From Nigrospora sphaerica (lineage: Eukaryota > Ascomycota > Sordariomycetes > Amphisphaeriales > Apiosporaceae), in NCBI GenBank assembly GCA_018287875.1, contig JAGVVL010000015.1, forward strand, positions 2,418,001 to 2,482,000: a DNA stretch of 64,000 bases, written 5' to 3'. The notes under the pieces were generated by a model. That model saw only the letters and a list, made by a program, of their open reading frames with translations. It did not search any database and was not told the origin of the DNA. Positions within the stretch are counted from its first letter, which is position 1, and each line of letters begins with the position of its first letter. Below, in pieces: positions 43,149-54,375 of the stretch. Both the position numbers and the translations under genes were made by a program.

Positions 43149-46100
43149 ATTTTCGGTTCGAGCTGGGTGCGAAGGGGGTTTTTGTGTGGCGTTTCGGCAG
43201 CGTGCGCGCGCACGCGCGTTCGCTCAACAGAGGCCGTGTTTTTTGTTCTATCATGATGACAGGATCAACAGCATAATGGGTTTTTAATAATACTTACGAA
43301 ACGCCATATGGAAGTTTTCTGTTTCTCGCGTTACGAATGCCTCTCGATTTTTCGGCTCGACAGCGCGTCTTGGGAGCCGATTGCAGGGAGGAGAGGACCT
43401 GATGTCGCCACGGAAACTGCGGGGTGCGGCCCTCTGACACATTCCAGGGAGCTAATTAAACATGATCTTGAAGCAGAAGTAAAGGGAAATTGGAGCAGAG
43501 TACGCTGAACTGGCCCAGCAGTTGACGTTCCGTTAACGTAGACCCGAGGGCAACCGCGGTGGGAAGCCACGAGCGTGTGCGGCACTTGCCTGTCCGCGAC
43601 TCTGCCATTCCTCGTCGAGACGACGTGCTAAGTAGCTCTCTTGAAATGAATCCTGGTTGACGCGGCTTTATTTTCCCAGGCCCATAACGGCAGGATAGCG
43701 GAGTCGTGAGAAAAAGAAAAGGGACTCCAAAACAAACCCCGATCCGAGGTCTAACATCCCGTCCCGGCCCTGGCCAGTCAACCGACCGACGACTGTCGTG
43801 GACAAACATTCGTCATCAACAGAAACCGATATCCAGGCGACCGTTTCACGCCGGACATGGTTGAAAGATAGGTGGTGCTCGGGACCGCCTACGCCAATGC
43901 TGCCTCCCGGCCAGGCCGCGGGACCCCAGGAAAGCAACAAACGCGCCGACAGTCTGGCTTCCCCCGAACGTCCATACCAGACGGGGGATCACCCCCTGAC
44001 CCCGCGCCCCGACGACGGGAAAAACAAGAGCCGCGCCGCCGTCCTGTCGGCAACACGTGAGCCTCGGACGTTCCCCCCACGGGCGGGCTTCCCCCCGAGG
44101 CAGCACGATACCGCCACGCCGCGGGAGTCGCAGGGTACAACCCTCGGGCGGCCGGCCTCCGAGGACGCCGCCTCGGGCGTGGCGGGCCGGCGGTGCAGGG
44201 CACAGCGACCGCGGGACCCTCGCGAGCCCTCGGCCACGGTCATGCGCAGGACGTGATGCAGAGCGGACGCAGGCACCATGCTCTGCGATGGGGGTCTCAA
44301 GATGAATCCACGCGAGTGTGATTGTCATTCATGCCTGCAATGCGCACACCGAAGGAGACACGGGGCGCGCGGTGCAGGAAAGAGGTTCGATGTAACCAGA
44401 AACCCTGTTGACCCCTTGCCGTTGCGTTGTTGATCCCGGGGATTGGGGGGTTGGGGGTTGCATTGCCGAGGCGCGTTGGGGAAATTTACATAGAGGGCGG
44501 CGATACGACATGCCGTCCGGAAATAGCTGGAGTTGACAGCGACGTTACTGCCTTCGTACCGAGGACTTCCCAGCCGCCACTTTTATGCGGGCCTGAGCCC
44601 GACTGCGGGGGGTCTCACAGCAGCGGCGCGACGCTGGTCGGGGGGAGTCGTCGGCCACGCACCGAGCGGGCACCCGGTGCCCGGCAGGAACAACACGGCC
44701 GCCGGCCTGGCCGGGCCAGATACCGGTATCCGATGGTCCGGCCTGGAGCCGTCTGCCGACGGGGCATGGATGCTCTCGTCCGCCTTTCCACGCGAACACG
44801 GCAGGACACCGGACGCTCCGTACCACAAAAAGTGGCCAGGGGGCGACGACATGTGCAACACGTTTCGACCCCGGGCTGGGGCGCAGGGAGGGCCGTCCCC
44901 GACCCTTTCCGGGAGGTGGCCGACTCGGGACGGGCGACGGGGGATTTGGAGCACGGGGCCAGAGAGCGCGCGCCCTGAGACGGCGGCGAGCCGGTCGGGG
45001 CTGGCCCCCGCGCTCGCCCTGCCAGCCCACGGCATGCGCCCATCACAAGGGACCCGGTCGTCCAAGTTCCTACGCGCCGGGGCCGTCTTTCGTCGCGTCA
45101 CCCCCGGGCCACGCCGGCTGAGAAACGGGGGCAGCACAGCCGCGCAGTTCCGTCCGTCACCAATGCGCCGGCGACTCTGGCGTCCATTCGTTACAAGGAA
45201 GGGGGGGGGGGGGTTCTGCATGAATCGTGGGTCGGCGGGCCCCCTATCGCTGGAACACCGTTACGACTCGGTGGGGGTCCAACAAGTACCGCATCTCAGA
45301 CAGTCTAGAAAGAAACAAGCCGGGCAAGTAAGCTGACGAAAGACGCCCCCGGCGGGGGGGTGGGAAGCCGAGAAGATGGGGCCCTCGGTGCGGCGCGCGC
45401 GACCTGTTCTAGAACCGACGGGCGACGCACGCGGCGCAGGCCAGATCTCCCGGCAAGCGTGTCCCCGCGATACTGCCCGCTGGGCGTTCCTCCTTTCGGG
45501 TTCAGAAGCCCCAAGGCCCCCCCCTCAACCTCAAACAGGCGCCCGTGACGATGGGGCCGGCGCGCGCGGCCTTTCAAGGCGGCGTTCGTGAACACAACCC
45601 GCCAGCATGGCAGTGCAGCCCTGGCGGCGAGCGCCATCTGTTCCCGAGACATTAAGGCGCGTGGCCGTTTTGCCCGGGCGTCTCCCAATCCGCTCCCACA
45701 CAGCCACGCACGAACGTTCGAGGCGCTAGCACCAAGGCGGGCTCCAGCCCGGCCCTCGCTACGGACCGAGCGGGTGGGAGCTAGATTTGCTAGTTATATG
45801 ATCCTCAGCCCGGGCAGTCGGCGGGGGTGTCCTATGGTATACTCTCCCCGGGCCCATCTTTGCTTATTTCCCAATCGTGTTCAGTGGGGACAAGCTAGTA
45901 TAATAGTGCATCGTAGTGAGGGGACCCGCGCGCCAAAAATACGACGGAGCTTCACCCTTTTGTTTCTTATAGGGAAAACCGGCATATTGGGTAAAAAGAA
46001 AGGTCGGTGGACGGGCCAGCCTGCCCCAGCATAGGGGGCATCCCCGCTGCATGCTATTCGAGAGCAAGGTAAGGAAGGTGGAAAAAAGAAAGAAAACTAG

Positions 46101-46280
46101 CCGGGGAGGGGCAGCAGGTAACTAAGAACGTAAGCGTGCTTCTCTTTGCCCTAGCTCACGACGAAAAAACGCACTGCCGGGCCCCCCCAGCGGCGACGCG
46201 GGAAAACAAAAGTAACGTCATAGGAGGAGCGAGAGGTTAGCCATGACGGTGGGAGATAATTCGTATGTCGTGTAGCTGGT

Positions 46281-46356
46281 ACACACGTACACACGCACAC
46301 ACGCACGCACACGCACACACGCACGCACTCGCGCACGTGCACGCGCACGCACTCGC
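46281..46356. repeat. Alternating CA/CG purine-pyrimidine tract, about 76 nt
   Basis: A nearly unbroken alternation of A/G with C (ACACGCACAC type), passing into CGCGCACGTGCACGCG, is a strong Z-DNA-forming type of sequence and a likely variable microsatellite. Confidence 0.9.
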
Positions 46357-46808
46357 GTCTTTTACTGGGCATCATCGTAAGACGTGGGAGAACCCGGGAA
46401 AGCAAAAAAAAAAAAAAAACTTCGGCCACGCCAACCTCTGATAACGAACTGCTATCCATGCTGGGGGCGGACGCGCCGCGCGTGTCTTTTTTGGCATCGC
46501 TCGATGCACCTCCCGAGACAGAACGGCAGGGACGGGAGGATTTCAGGAACCCCTCCCCCCCCAAAAGCCAATCGCACACAAATCGACGGTCGCTGAGGCG
46601 GATCGATCGTGGTTCGCCCGCTAAATACTCGCAAGGAGGGGGTCTCTTCATATCGAGCCGCGCACCAGGGGAGAGGCACGTCGCTGGGTAAATAGAAAGC
46701 TTGGCTGCATCTCATGCGGGCTGAAAGCAAGCGACAAATGCCATCTTTACCTAATGCGGACCCCCCGGGCTGAGAATGGTCCAACCCCTATAAGATGAAT
46801 AGAAAAGA

Positions 46809-46812
<4 letters not shown>

Positions 46813-46839
<27 letters not shown>
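46813..46839 (+). repeat. (GA)n microsatellite
   Basis: About 13 GA dinucleotides in a purine-only stretch from 46799 to 46857. Confidence 0.95.
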
Positions 46840-46843
<4 letters not shown>

Positions 46844-47628
46844 AAGAAGGAGAGAGCTAGCAGCAGCAAGTCATTGATTGACGCGACCCTCCCCAGTCAT
46901 TAGCCTGGCCAACCAGCGTCGGCGAACCTGTCGATGGGATGAATGAAGATGTTCGGTACCCCCACCGTGTCGAGGGCACTGTCGCGCTAGATACTCCGCC
47001 AACTTCCAATTTACAGTATCGTACTAGGCAGGTTAGCAGTTATTGTAGGTAGTTGTAGTTCACGGTAGTGCGCAGTCCCAGGCCAGCGTCACGACGGGCT
47101 CGTTCGTCCCCTCCGTTTAGCTTACATGCCTTGCAACGTTTCGGATCGGCAGCCCCCCATCATCGACGGCGGTGAGGAGAGTCTGCTCACTGAGCCCTTT
47201 TTTCCTCTTTTTTTTCCGCACCCTCCCTCGCTCGACCCAAGGGAGAGGAAATGACAGAGCGCTCGCGATACCCGCTTCGACGGAACTAGAGCGGGCTGGG
47301 GCTTGGTCGCCCGCCGGGCCCTAACCCGTACGGCAAAGGACGTGGGTTGTGGTGGTGGAATGGACCGACTGTTTAGCGAGGCCGGTCCCTTTGTTCGGCT
47401 CGTCGCTGTCCCTATCATCATCCATGCTTAAACGGGTTTTGCCAGGGATGGTGCTGAGCGGACCCCCGCGGAAACGACGTTTCAGGGCATCGTACTCACC
47501 AACGAAACCGACTGGGGGAGAGACGGAGGACGGAGCAGGTACGAGTTGAACTGCCTGCTACCTGACCGAATGAGGCTCAAGCGGCGTGCGCCCCGGCTTC
47601 ACATCGTTTCGTCGCCGGGAACCGACTT

Positions 47629-47652
47629 TCTCTCTCTCTCTCTCTCTCTCTC
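47629..47652 (+). repeat. (TC)12 microsatellite
   Basis: Twelve TC dinucleotides, opposite in sense to the (GA)n tract about 0.8 kb upstream, so the two could pair as an inverted repeat. Confidence 0.95.
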
Positions 47653-48677
47653 CAGCCCAGGGCCAGGCGGGCACCGCGGGTCAAGGTTTCGCAGGGGAAA
47701 GACGTCCTTCTATGACCTCACTCCCGTTTCGTCCTCCCTGCCGGTTTCCCCCGTGTCCCAGCTCGCGCGCGCGCACATACACACGCACGTTCGCTCGGCG
47801 ACGATAACCGTGAGTCGATGCGGCACCTGGAGAAGACCACGGTCCCCACCCCAGTCATAAGCTCGCCTGTTAAGCTCCAAATCGTTACACCGTTGCAACC
47901 GCCCGCCACTTCCTTGGGGGGAAGGACGCATCTGACGGATGATGATGTCGATATGCGCGGGATAGGAGACCTAAACTCCATGGGGGCTCCGAGCCCGCGG
48001 GCGAGCTTTCATCCATGCAAAAGGGGGGCCCATCGCGACCCCGGCCGGCATGGTCTGTCTGGCTCCCTGCTCGTGCAGCCTGAGAAAAAGACGACGGGCA
48101 AGGGAACCCCGGACCGAACCTCCCAAGATGGGGGGGGGTTAGAGAGCAGTGAAGAGAGGGGAAGAAAAAAAAGAGTGTGATGGAGAACGAGAGAGACAGA
48201 AAGACCACACAAATCACACCCCGGTAATCGGGCAAACACGGGCTGGGATTGGTGGAGATGGGACGATTATTCCATGCACACCACCTGTACCACGACGGAG
48301 CCAAAAAGGACCCTCCATCTCCATTCAACCCCATTCGGGCCCTCTCTCCCCTTTGCCCACCGCCCTAAATCCGGTTAAACCACCAGGGGCACGAGATGCC
48401 CTGCCGCCCAATCGACGTGGCACACACGCTTACTTGCTCGTGTAGATCACGAGCCGGGGGCGGTATGTTATGCGCTTTGCAAGGGAATAGAAAACACCCA
48501 CTACTTCCAGAAAATCACTGCGAAGCTGCACCCAACGAAGGAGAGGGGGGGTTGGGAACAAGAGATGGAGAAAGAAGCCAAGATTAAGTTTGAAAATGAC
48601 CAATCCAAGTCGCGCTTGCCATCGCCATTGCAGGACGCATATAGCCCATGCCGACGGCGGTGAATAGTAAAGCAACA

Positions 48678-48699
48678 ATAGCAGCAGCAGCAGCAGCAG
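48678..48699 (+). repeat. (GCA)n trinucleotide repeat
   Basis: About six AGC/GCA units in a non-coding context, followed by GGC-rich sequence. Confidence 0.85.
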
Positions 48700-49806
48700 C
48701 GCCGGCGGCGGCGGCCGGCGGTGACATGGGAAATCGCAGAGGCCACAGCACCTTCCACTTACATAACATTCGATCTTTACCTGTTCCTCGCCTACCTGCA
48801 GGTTCGCATATGCGAGCCCGCCAGGGGGCGGCGGGTGCCCGCACGGGTTCCCTTTTTCTTCTTTCCTTTTTTCCCCTTCTAATCCTTCCCGTACCCTGTG
48901 ATAGGCGGTCCCCTTCCCCTTCCCTTCCCTTCTCGCTGACTGGGGTTGTGCGCGTGTGTGCGTGTCCGTCGGACACAGCCCACCCCACAACGTATGGGAT
49001 GCCTGTTTGGTCGACCTCCCATGCCCTATAAGTGCCCCGTGTTATAGAACAGGTACCCAACCGTAGATCGCGCGCCCGCGGCCACGGTTCGGACGGCAAA
49101 GCCCCTTCTCCGGCCGTGCGTGGAGCCTAGTCGCACTTTTGTAAATGTCCCGGGATATGTCATGAACGTCCGTGAGGGAGGGAGGGAAGGAAGAGGGGGA
49201 AAAAAAAAGAACAAGCCTGTCGGTCTGCCGGCTTGTCGAATCGCTTGTCGTCCAAGTATGTCCCACAATGATGAAGGGCATTGATCACCCAACTATGGGA
49301 GAGGTAACTGGCCCATCCACCACGGACAGCCTTGCCTGGACAGGACTCTTGAGTTTATTCCCCCGCCAACACGCAAAAAGAGAATGGTACACGGCGCACA
49401 ACCTAAAGTATACAACGCAATGGCACATGGCACGGTTCGAACATGGCAAAAATATTTGGCTGGGCTTGGCATGCTTTGTATTCCCCTGCATCCCCCGTTT
49501 GAGAGGAAATGTTTCGTGGTATCATGATATTTTTGCCTTCCGAGTCTCATAGTCCGTCCTTGCACCCAAAGGCCGGCTCTTGTCCCCTCCCTCCGGGGTA
49601 TTATGTAATAAGAGAATTCCAGGGCGGAAAAATAAGTGCCCAGATACAAAGGGAAACAATCCTCCGATACCATCGCATGTGGTACGTGTGCAACGCCGGG
49701 AACACCACTCCTTGGCCCGGACGACCGACGCCGTGACCCAATGCAATGCTAAAACTCCGTGGCCCGTGTGAAATCAAACAGGATGCGACCTCCCCTGTCC
49801 CCACTC

Positions 49807-50886
49807 TCATGACTTGATGCTCTTTCGCCGCGCCAGGTTGAAGCCACCCAGTAAAGGTTTTTTGCTCATGACCGGCCCGCCGCGAGGCGACATAGGAGTG
49901 GGTTGGGGGGCCGTAAAAGACTTCTTGCGCGCCGACTTCATAAACTCGCTGTACCGCGCGGGCGACGAGGGCGACGCCACCGCCGATGTCGAAGCTCGCT
50001 GCAAGGCTCTGGGCTCCTCCAGCGTGGTTCCGGCGGCGAGGTTCGTAGAGGACGAGGAGGTGCCGAAGGAGACGAAGCTCTCGCGCGAGGCCGCCGCCAG
50101 GTTGTGCAACATGGGCCGGCTTCGTTTCCGGACCAGCCCGAACGTCTTCTGCATCTTGTTCAACATCATCGAGGGAGTCCGGGGCGTGCGGGGGCTGGCG
50201 TCGTCGTCCTTCTTGGGGCTGCCCGGGTATTCCGTCTCGGCAAAGGGATCTATGTTCAGGAACGAAGGGCGCGTCTCCAACGACAACAAGCTGCTCTGCC
50301 GCGCCGCGTGGCTCTTGGCCTCCAGCATGTTCAAAGCTTCTTCGTGGCAGCTGCTCTGCGACCGGTCCGACGTCGAGTCCGGCGAGCTTGACCTCCGCGA
50401 GCCCGCCAGGTGCACGATGCACGGTTTGCCCGAGTAGATGACCGATACGACACGGGCCGTGTCCTCCTGGCTTCCCCGCCGCACCACGGCCTGTTGTGCC
50501 GCCTCGCTTCCCGACTCGCAATCCTCGTCGGAGAAGTCGTCGGCTGAAGACGAGGCGTCCTCTTCCGAAGAGAGATAGATATCGTGTGGCGTTTTCAGTG
50601 CCGGCTCCGGCTCCGCCTGGGCTAGTTTGAAGTTGTTGAGAAGTTTCGAAGCTCGGAGAGAGCTCCTCTGTGGGAGTGCTGGTGGTTTGAGGCCCCCGTC
50701 CTCCTGTGTTGCTGCCTTGGCTTCCATGATGGGCTCCCCCATGAGGCACGTCTCGCCCATATCGGTAAACTCGCCAATGTCTTGGTCGTAGGTTGGGCGG
50801 GATGAGTAGCTGTCGGGACGGCGATCTGTGTCACTCTTGAGTGAAGTGTTGACCACGGTCTCTTGCGGTAGTTGTCCGGATGGCAT
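49807..50886 (-). CDS. Ser-rich disordered protein, conserved-looking, function unknown
   Basis: Single exon, 359 residues, with ATG at 50886 in a Pro-Ala-Met context; the frame upstream of it is a hydrophobic artefact of the leader. There is no signal peptide or membrane helix in the chosen product. It has Ser/Asp-rich segments, notably TPHDIYLSSEEDASSSADDF, then RVVSVIYSGKPCIVHL and PRTPRTPSMMLNKMQKTFGL, and a basic end (FNLARRKSIKS). The clustered acidic Ser motif, several Ser-Pro/Thr-Pro sites and the basic tail suggest a phosphoregulated, possibly nuclear protein. I have the impression of similar proteins in related fungi but cannot name a family. It stands alone between two long spacers. 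Confidence 0.75.
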   Translation of the reverse strand: MPSGQLPQETVVNTSLKSDTDRRPDSYSSRPTYDQDIGEFTDMGETCLMGEPIMEAKAATQEDGGLKPPALPQRSSLRASKLLNNFKLAQAEPEPALKTPHDIYLSSEEDASSSADDFSDEDCESGSEAAQQAVVRRGSQEDTARVVSVIYSGKPCIVHLAGSRRSSSPDSTSDRSQSSCHEEALNMLEAKSHAARQSSLLSLETRPSFLNIDPFAETEYPGSPKKDDDASPRTPRTPSMMLNKMQKTFGLVRKRSRPMLHNLAAASRESFVSFGTSSSSTNLAAGTTLEEPRALQRASTSAVASPSSPARYSEFMKSARKKSFTAPQPTPMSPRGGPVMSKKPLLGGFNLARRKSIKS

Positions 50887-51748
50887 AGCGGGTGCAAAAA
50901 GAAAGTACGTGGAATGAGATACCAAAAAAATAAAGGTAGAGATGGCGCGGCAGGGCGGTGTCACGCTGTTGTAGGTGGTTTGCTTTCGACAGAAAACACT
51001 CTTGCGGGGTGGTCCTGGCTAGTGGATGGTAAGTGTTTGCTCTCACGCACGGCTCTCGTGTGTAAACTCGTCTCGGCGACGCTTGATGCCAGTTTGAAGA
51101 ATACCGTATGGGCGAGAGAAGGGTCTTGGGGGGTGGAGGCATACATGTATATACCGTACTGCCCTGGGCCCTGGAGGAGAAGCGAGCGACCAGGTGCAAG
51201 CCGATGGATGGGTCCTCCTGTCAGGGGGTTCCACTCAGGTGATAGGCGACCCCCGGTCCTTGCCGGCGTACAATTAAGACCCCTGAGCTACCGGAGGGGC
51301 CACAGCCCAGTCACTTCTCTGGCAACTGGCACGGAGTACAAGGAGCAGAGGAGGGGCGAAGCTGCTGATCCGAGGGCGAGGTAAGGCGTCTTGGCTCGGA
51401 TTGGGGGACGTTTCAAATTGATCATGGGAATTGAGAACTACAAGCCGTGGCGCCAGACGTGCGAGCGGCGGTGGTGCTGGCCGCGTTTGGCCCCGGCCAG
51501 TTCGCGCCTGGGTTCGTCGGCACGTATGTACGTACAGGGCTTGGCCGTTGGATGTGGCGGCGCTGGTCCTCGTCGAGGGAAATCGAGCGTTGAGGGAAGG
51601 CAAAGGAACACAGCAACGCAGAGATCCGGGGGAAGAGGCGCGGTAGCACTAAAAAAAATCGAATGAAGATAGAAGAGAGGGAGAGGAAGAAAAAAAAAAC
51701 ACGGCTTCGGGGCCGTTCTCGACGACTCGACCCGACCCTTTGCGTAGT

Positions 51749-51758
51749 TACCTAGGTA
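51749..51758. repeat. Palindrome TACCTAGGTA
   Basis: A ten-base perfect palindrome with the ACCTAGGT core also seen at 22844-22851. Confidence 0.85.
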
Positions 51759-54055
51759 TTCTGTTCGTCATATGCCACGGAGCATCGAACTTTCCTGATT
51801 TCCCAACTGGGCCGCCATTACCTCAGGCGGTGCTGCATGCATCAGGGCCACGCCGGTACGCATTCCTGCCGCAGCGTAGTGCAGCGGCCGCGTGCGACGA
51901 AGTGGGTGGATGGAGGGATGGGGGGGCCAATGGGGGGGCCGACCAGATCCAGAGCGACCAGGACCAGGTATGTACGTCGGTCCTCTTGGCGGTTGATCCG
52001 ACCACGAACACGGCTCGGGTGCTAGTGGTAGCAAGGGAGTTTGGAGGATGGGGAGGGCGAGCAGGGGGGCTGGCTCTGGGTGCGCGACCGGGGCTGTGAT
52101 TGGAACGTGGCCGATGCTGTAGAGACTTGGCGTTATTCTGGCGCGAAAGAGGTAGACAAGAGGGCTCCACGTCGTTGGGTTTCTGGTAGAGTTGACGGCC
52201 AGCGGCGCCGAGGCACGATGCCCGGGTGACTGGATTGCTTGCTCGAGAAGTCCGTCCGCCCCGTTCGTCCGTCCCGAGGCAACGCACCGCCCACCGTGAC
52301 GGCCCGCGAAGACTTGTGGGCAATCGTACGTACAGGTGTCCATGGATGGATTCTCGTGAGATGGCCTATGGGCTGATGGACGGAGGGGCGCTCCGCCCAG
52401 GTGGTCCGTCCTGCAGCCCGCAGGCCAGCCAGCGAAGCGAGTCGGACCCCGTTCATCCATGGATGGTGACATTGCGACAGTCATGACCGTACGAATGACA
52501 GCGGGCAGCGGGCAGCGGCAGCGGCAGCACTTCAATCTAGCTGCAAACGGTAGTGTGGGAAACAGAGATTAGGTTGGACAGGTCGGACCCAGCCATCACG
52601 AGCGCAGTCGGACTTCCCATTACTACAACTACGAAAAGTTTCGCTAGCCCCGGCTTGAGGGAGATACCTCTCAGAGGCTGACTGCTCGTGGACGGATTCG
52701 GGTGACTCCTGGCTATGGTACTCCATTGAGACAATCTATATCTGGAGGAAGTAGGTTATTAGGTACCTCGATCCATCCACAGATGAGATGGATGTGCCCG
52801 GAGCTTCGTGAGTACGACGTGCAGCCAGCGCTGCCCGTCAGGGCTGGCTGTCTTTTTTGTTCTCCGGCCGCTTCGTAGCGAATACCACCCTACGGTCGGC
52901 CCCCCGTCGAATTCGGGCACGCGCACACCCAGAAATAATCGCGTACCTACTTACTTTAGATCCTTACTATGTATGTACGTAGGTACCTCACGCATGTAAA
53001 CAATGCTCCCGCATGCCTGCTTTACTTACTACAAAATACACGCCTGACATATTTCGTACTCTTTTGTCCCCGACGGGTGCCCTCCGTACGAGAAGCACTA
53101 GCGCCGTGGGATGCTAAAAGAACGCGCGGGCATTGCTTCTGGCGTCGAGTCCGTTCGGGTGTGTGTCTCACCAACAAAGGCACTTCGGAGCACCAGCACC
53201 CAGCAACTACGGACAGCCCTGCCTTGCTGTTCTGGGGCTCGTATGTACCCGGACGGGTGCCGACCTGCTCTTCATCCAGGCCCCCGGCACAATCTCCAGC
53301 CTCATGCGGGCGGGCGGCCAGGATGTATTGTATTTGGATGATCCTTTCGCCATTCCCTTGAATCCTCGGCTCCGTCGACGATCCATAGTCGTTTATCTGA
53401 CCGCTGATTCCACCGGGAAGAGAAAACTCTGCCCGCCGTGGGGACAAAGGGGAGGAATGGATGCGCACTATACGATGATCGGGTGGAGCTGTCCGGCGAC
53501 AACAGGTACGCCGTACCTCCAAGAGGGAGAAGAGACTCTGTCTCTGTAATTCCCTCTCTCTGCCCCCCCTTCGCCGTCAGCCAGTCTTCCGTGTCACCGG
53601 GTCACGAGGTGGGGTGCGCAAGCGCAGGTTCGATGATACCATCCAGCGGCCAGCAAACCTCCGCCTCCGCTTCCGTTCATAAGGATACACATGCGCCTGT
53701 ACCTTTGTAGGCATGGTCGTGTAGTTGACCATGTCTGCTATACATCTCTGATTTCTCAGCAGGGAAGAGGGCTTCTTGCTGCACCGACGAGGAAGCACCT
53801 GTCGATCTGACAGCGGGGGGTCGGTCACCCGAAAGTTTACGCTGCATGCGACAATCTGTCGTCAGTTGCCAGTGCCATTTCCCCATCGCCAGCCATCGAG
53901 AAAACTCTCCCGAAACGCCACCAAAGCGTCGCGCCAGAATCGCCAAAGTGTATTCGACCTGCCTGCCTCCTCCTCGGGTGCTGTCTTATCTGTCTTGGGG
54001 ATTCGATCCCGATCCGTACAGCCGTCCAGCCGCCGGGAGGGTGAGAGAAAGAGAG

Positions 54056-54081
54056 ACACACACACACACACACACACACAC
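54056..54081 (+). repeat. (AC)13 microsatellite
   Basis: Thirteen AC dinucleotides directly after a GAGAGA run. Confidence 0.95.
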
Positions 54082-54355
54082 CACAACGTGATATCCTGTG
54101 AGAGTGGGAATGAATGGACTACGACTCAGGTACTGCGGCTGCTCCTCAATGAGAATAGGGAAAGGGGACCAGGGGCTGTGGCCAATCACAGCGCGCCTCC
54201 TAAGCCCTCCGACTCCTTAGCTCAGATGACGGCGTGTAGTTCAACATTTCGTTTCTCAAACCAATACACCCTTAACTGAGTAGCGTCACGCCGGCCTACG
54301 CGTTGCCGCCAACCTTTCTTAAGAATACTTACCGGTAATGTTTGGTATGGCTGCT

Positions 54356-54375
54356 CCCCCCCGGGGGGGGGGGGG
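54356..54375. repeat. C7G13 block
   Basis: Seven C followed by thirteen G form a perfect short hairpin stem of CG pairs with spare G, a site of likely length variation and sequencing error. Confidence 0.85.

Larger units (their letters stand above)
43149..49806. other. Gene-poor 6.7-kb convergent region rich in simple repeats
   Basis: No supported gene. 43.8-45.6 kb is extremely GC-rich, so stops are scarce and many frames stay open by chance, including 267 codons at 44533-45336. The region holds alternating CG/CA tracts at 43201-43218 and 46281-46356, G13 at 45201-45213, A16 at 46404-46419, (GA)n, (TC)n and (GCA)n. It might encode non-coding transcripts, but nothing in the sequence shows this. 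Confidence 0.55.

Noticed and set aside
44533..45336. 267-codon + strand frame in the GC-rich desert
   Set aside because: Several frames on both strands are open there because stops are rare at this GC content; composition is Arg/Gly/Pro noise and no splice or start context supports it.
53590..53660. Possible tRNA around GCAGGTTCGATGATACC
   Set aside because: The B-box start matches, but the stem does not pair and no A box or acceptor stem could be drawn. Similar TTCGA hits at 2240, 23828, 49434 and 56141 also fail.
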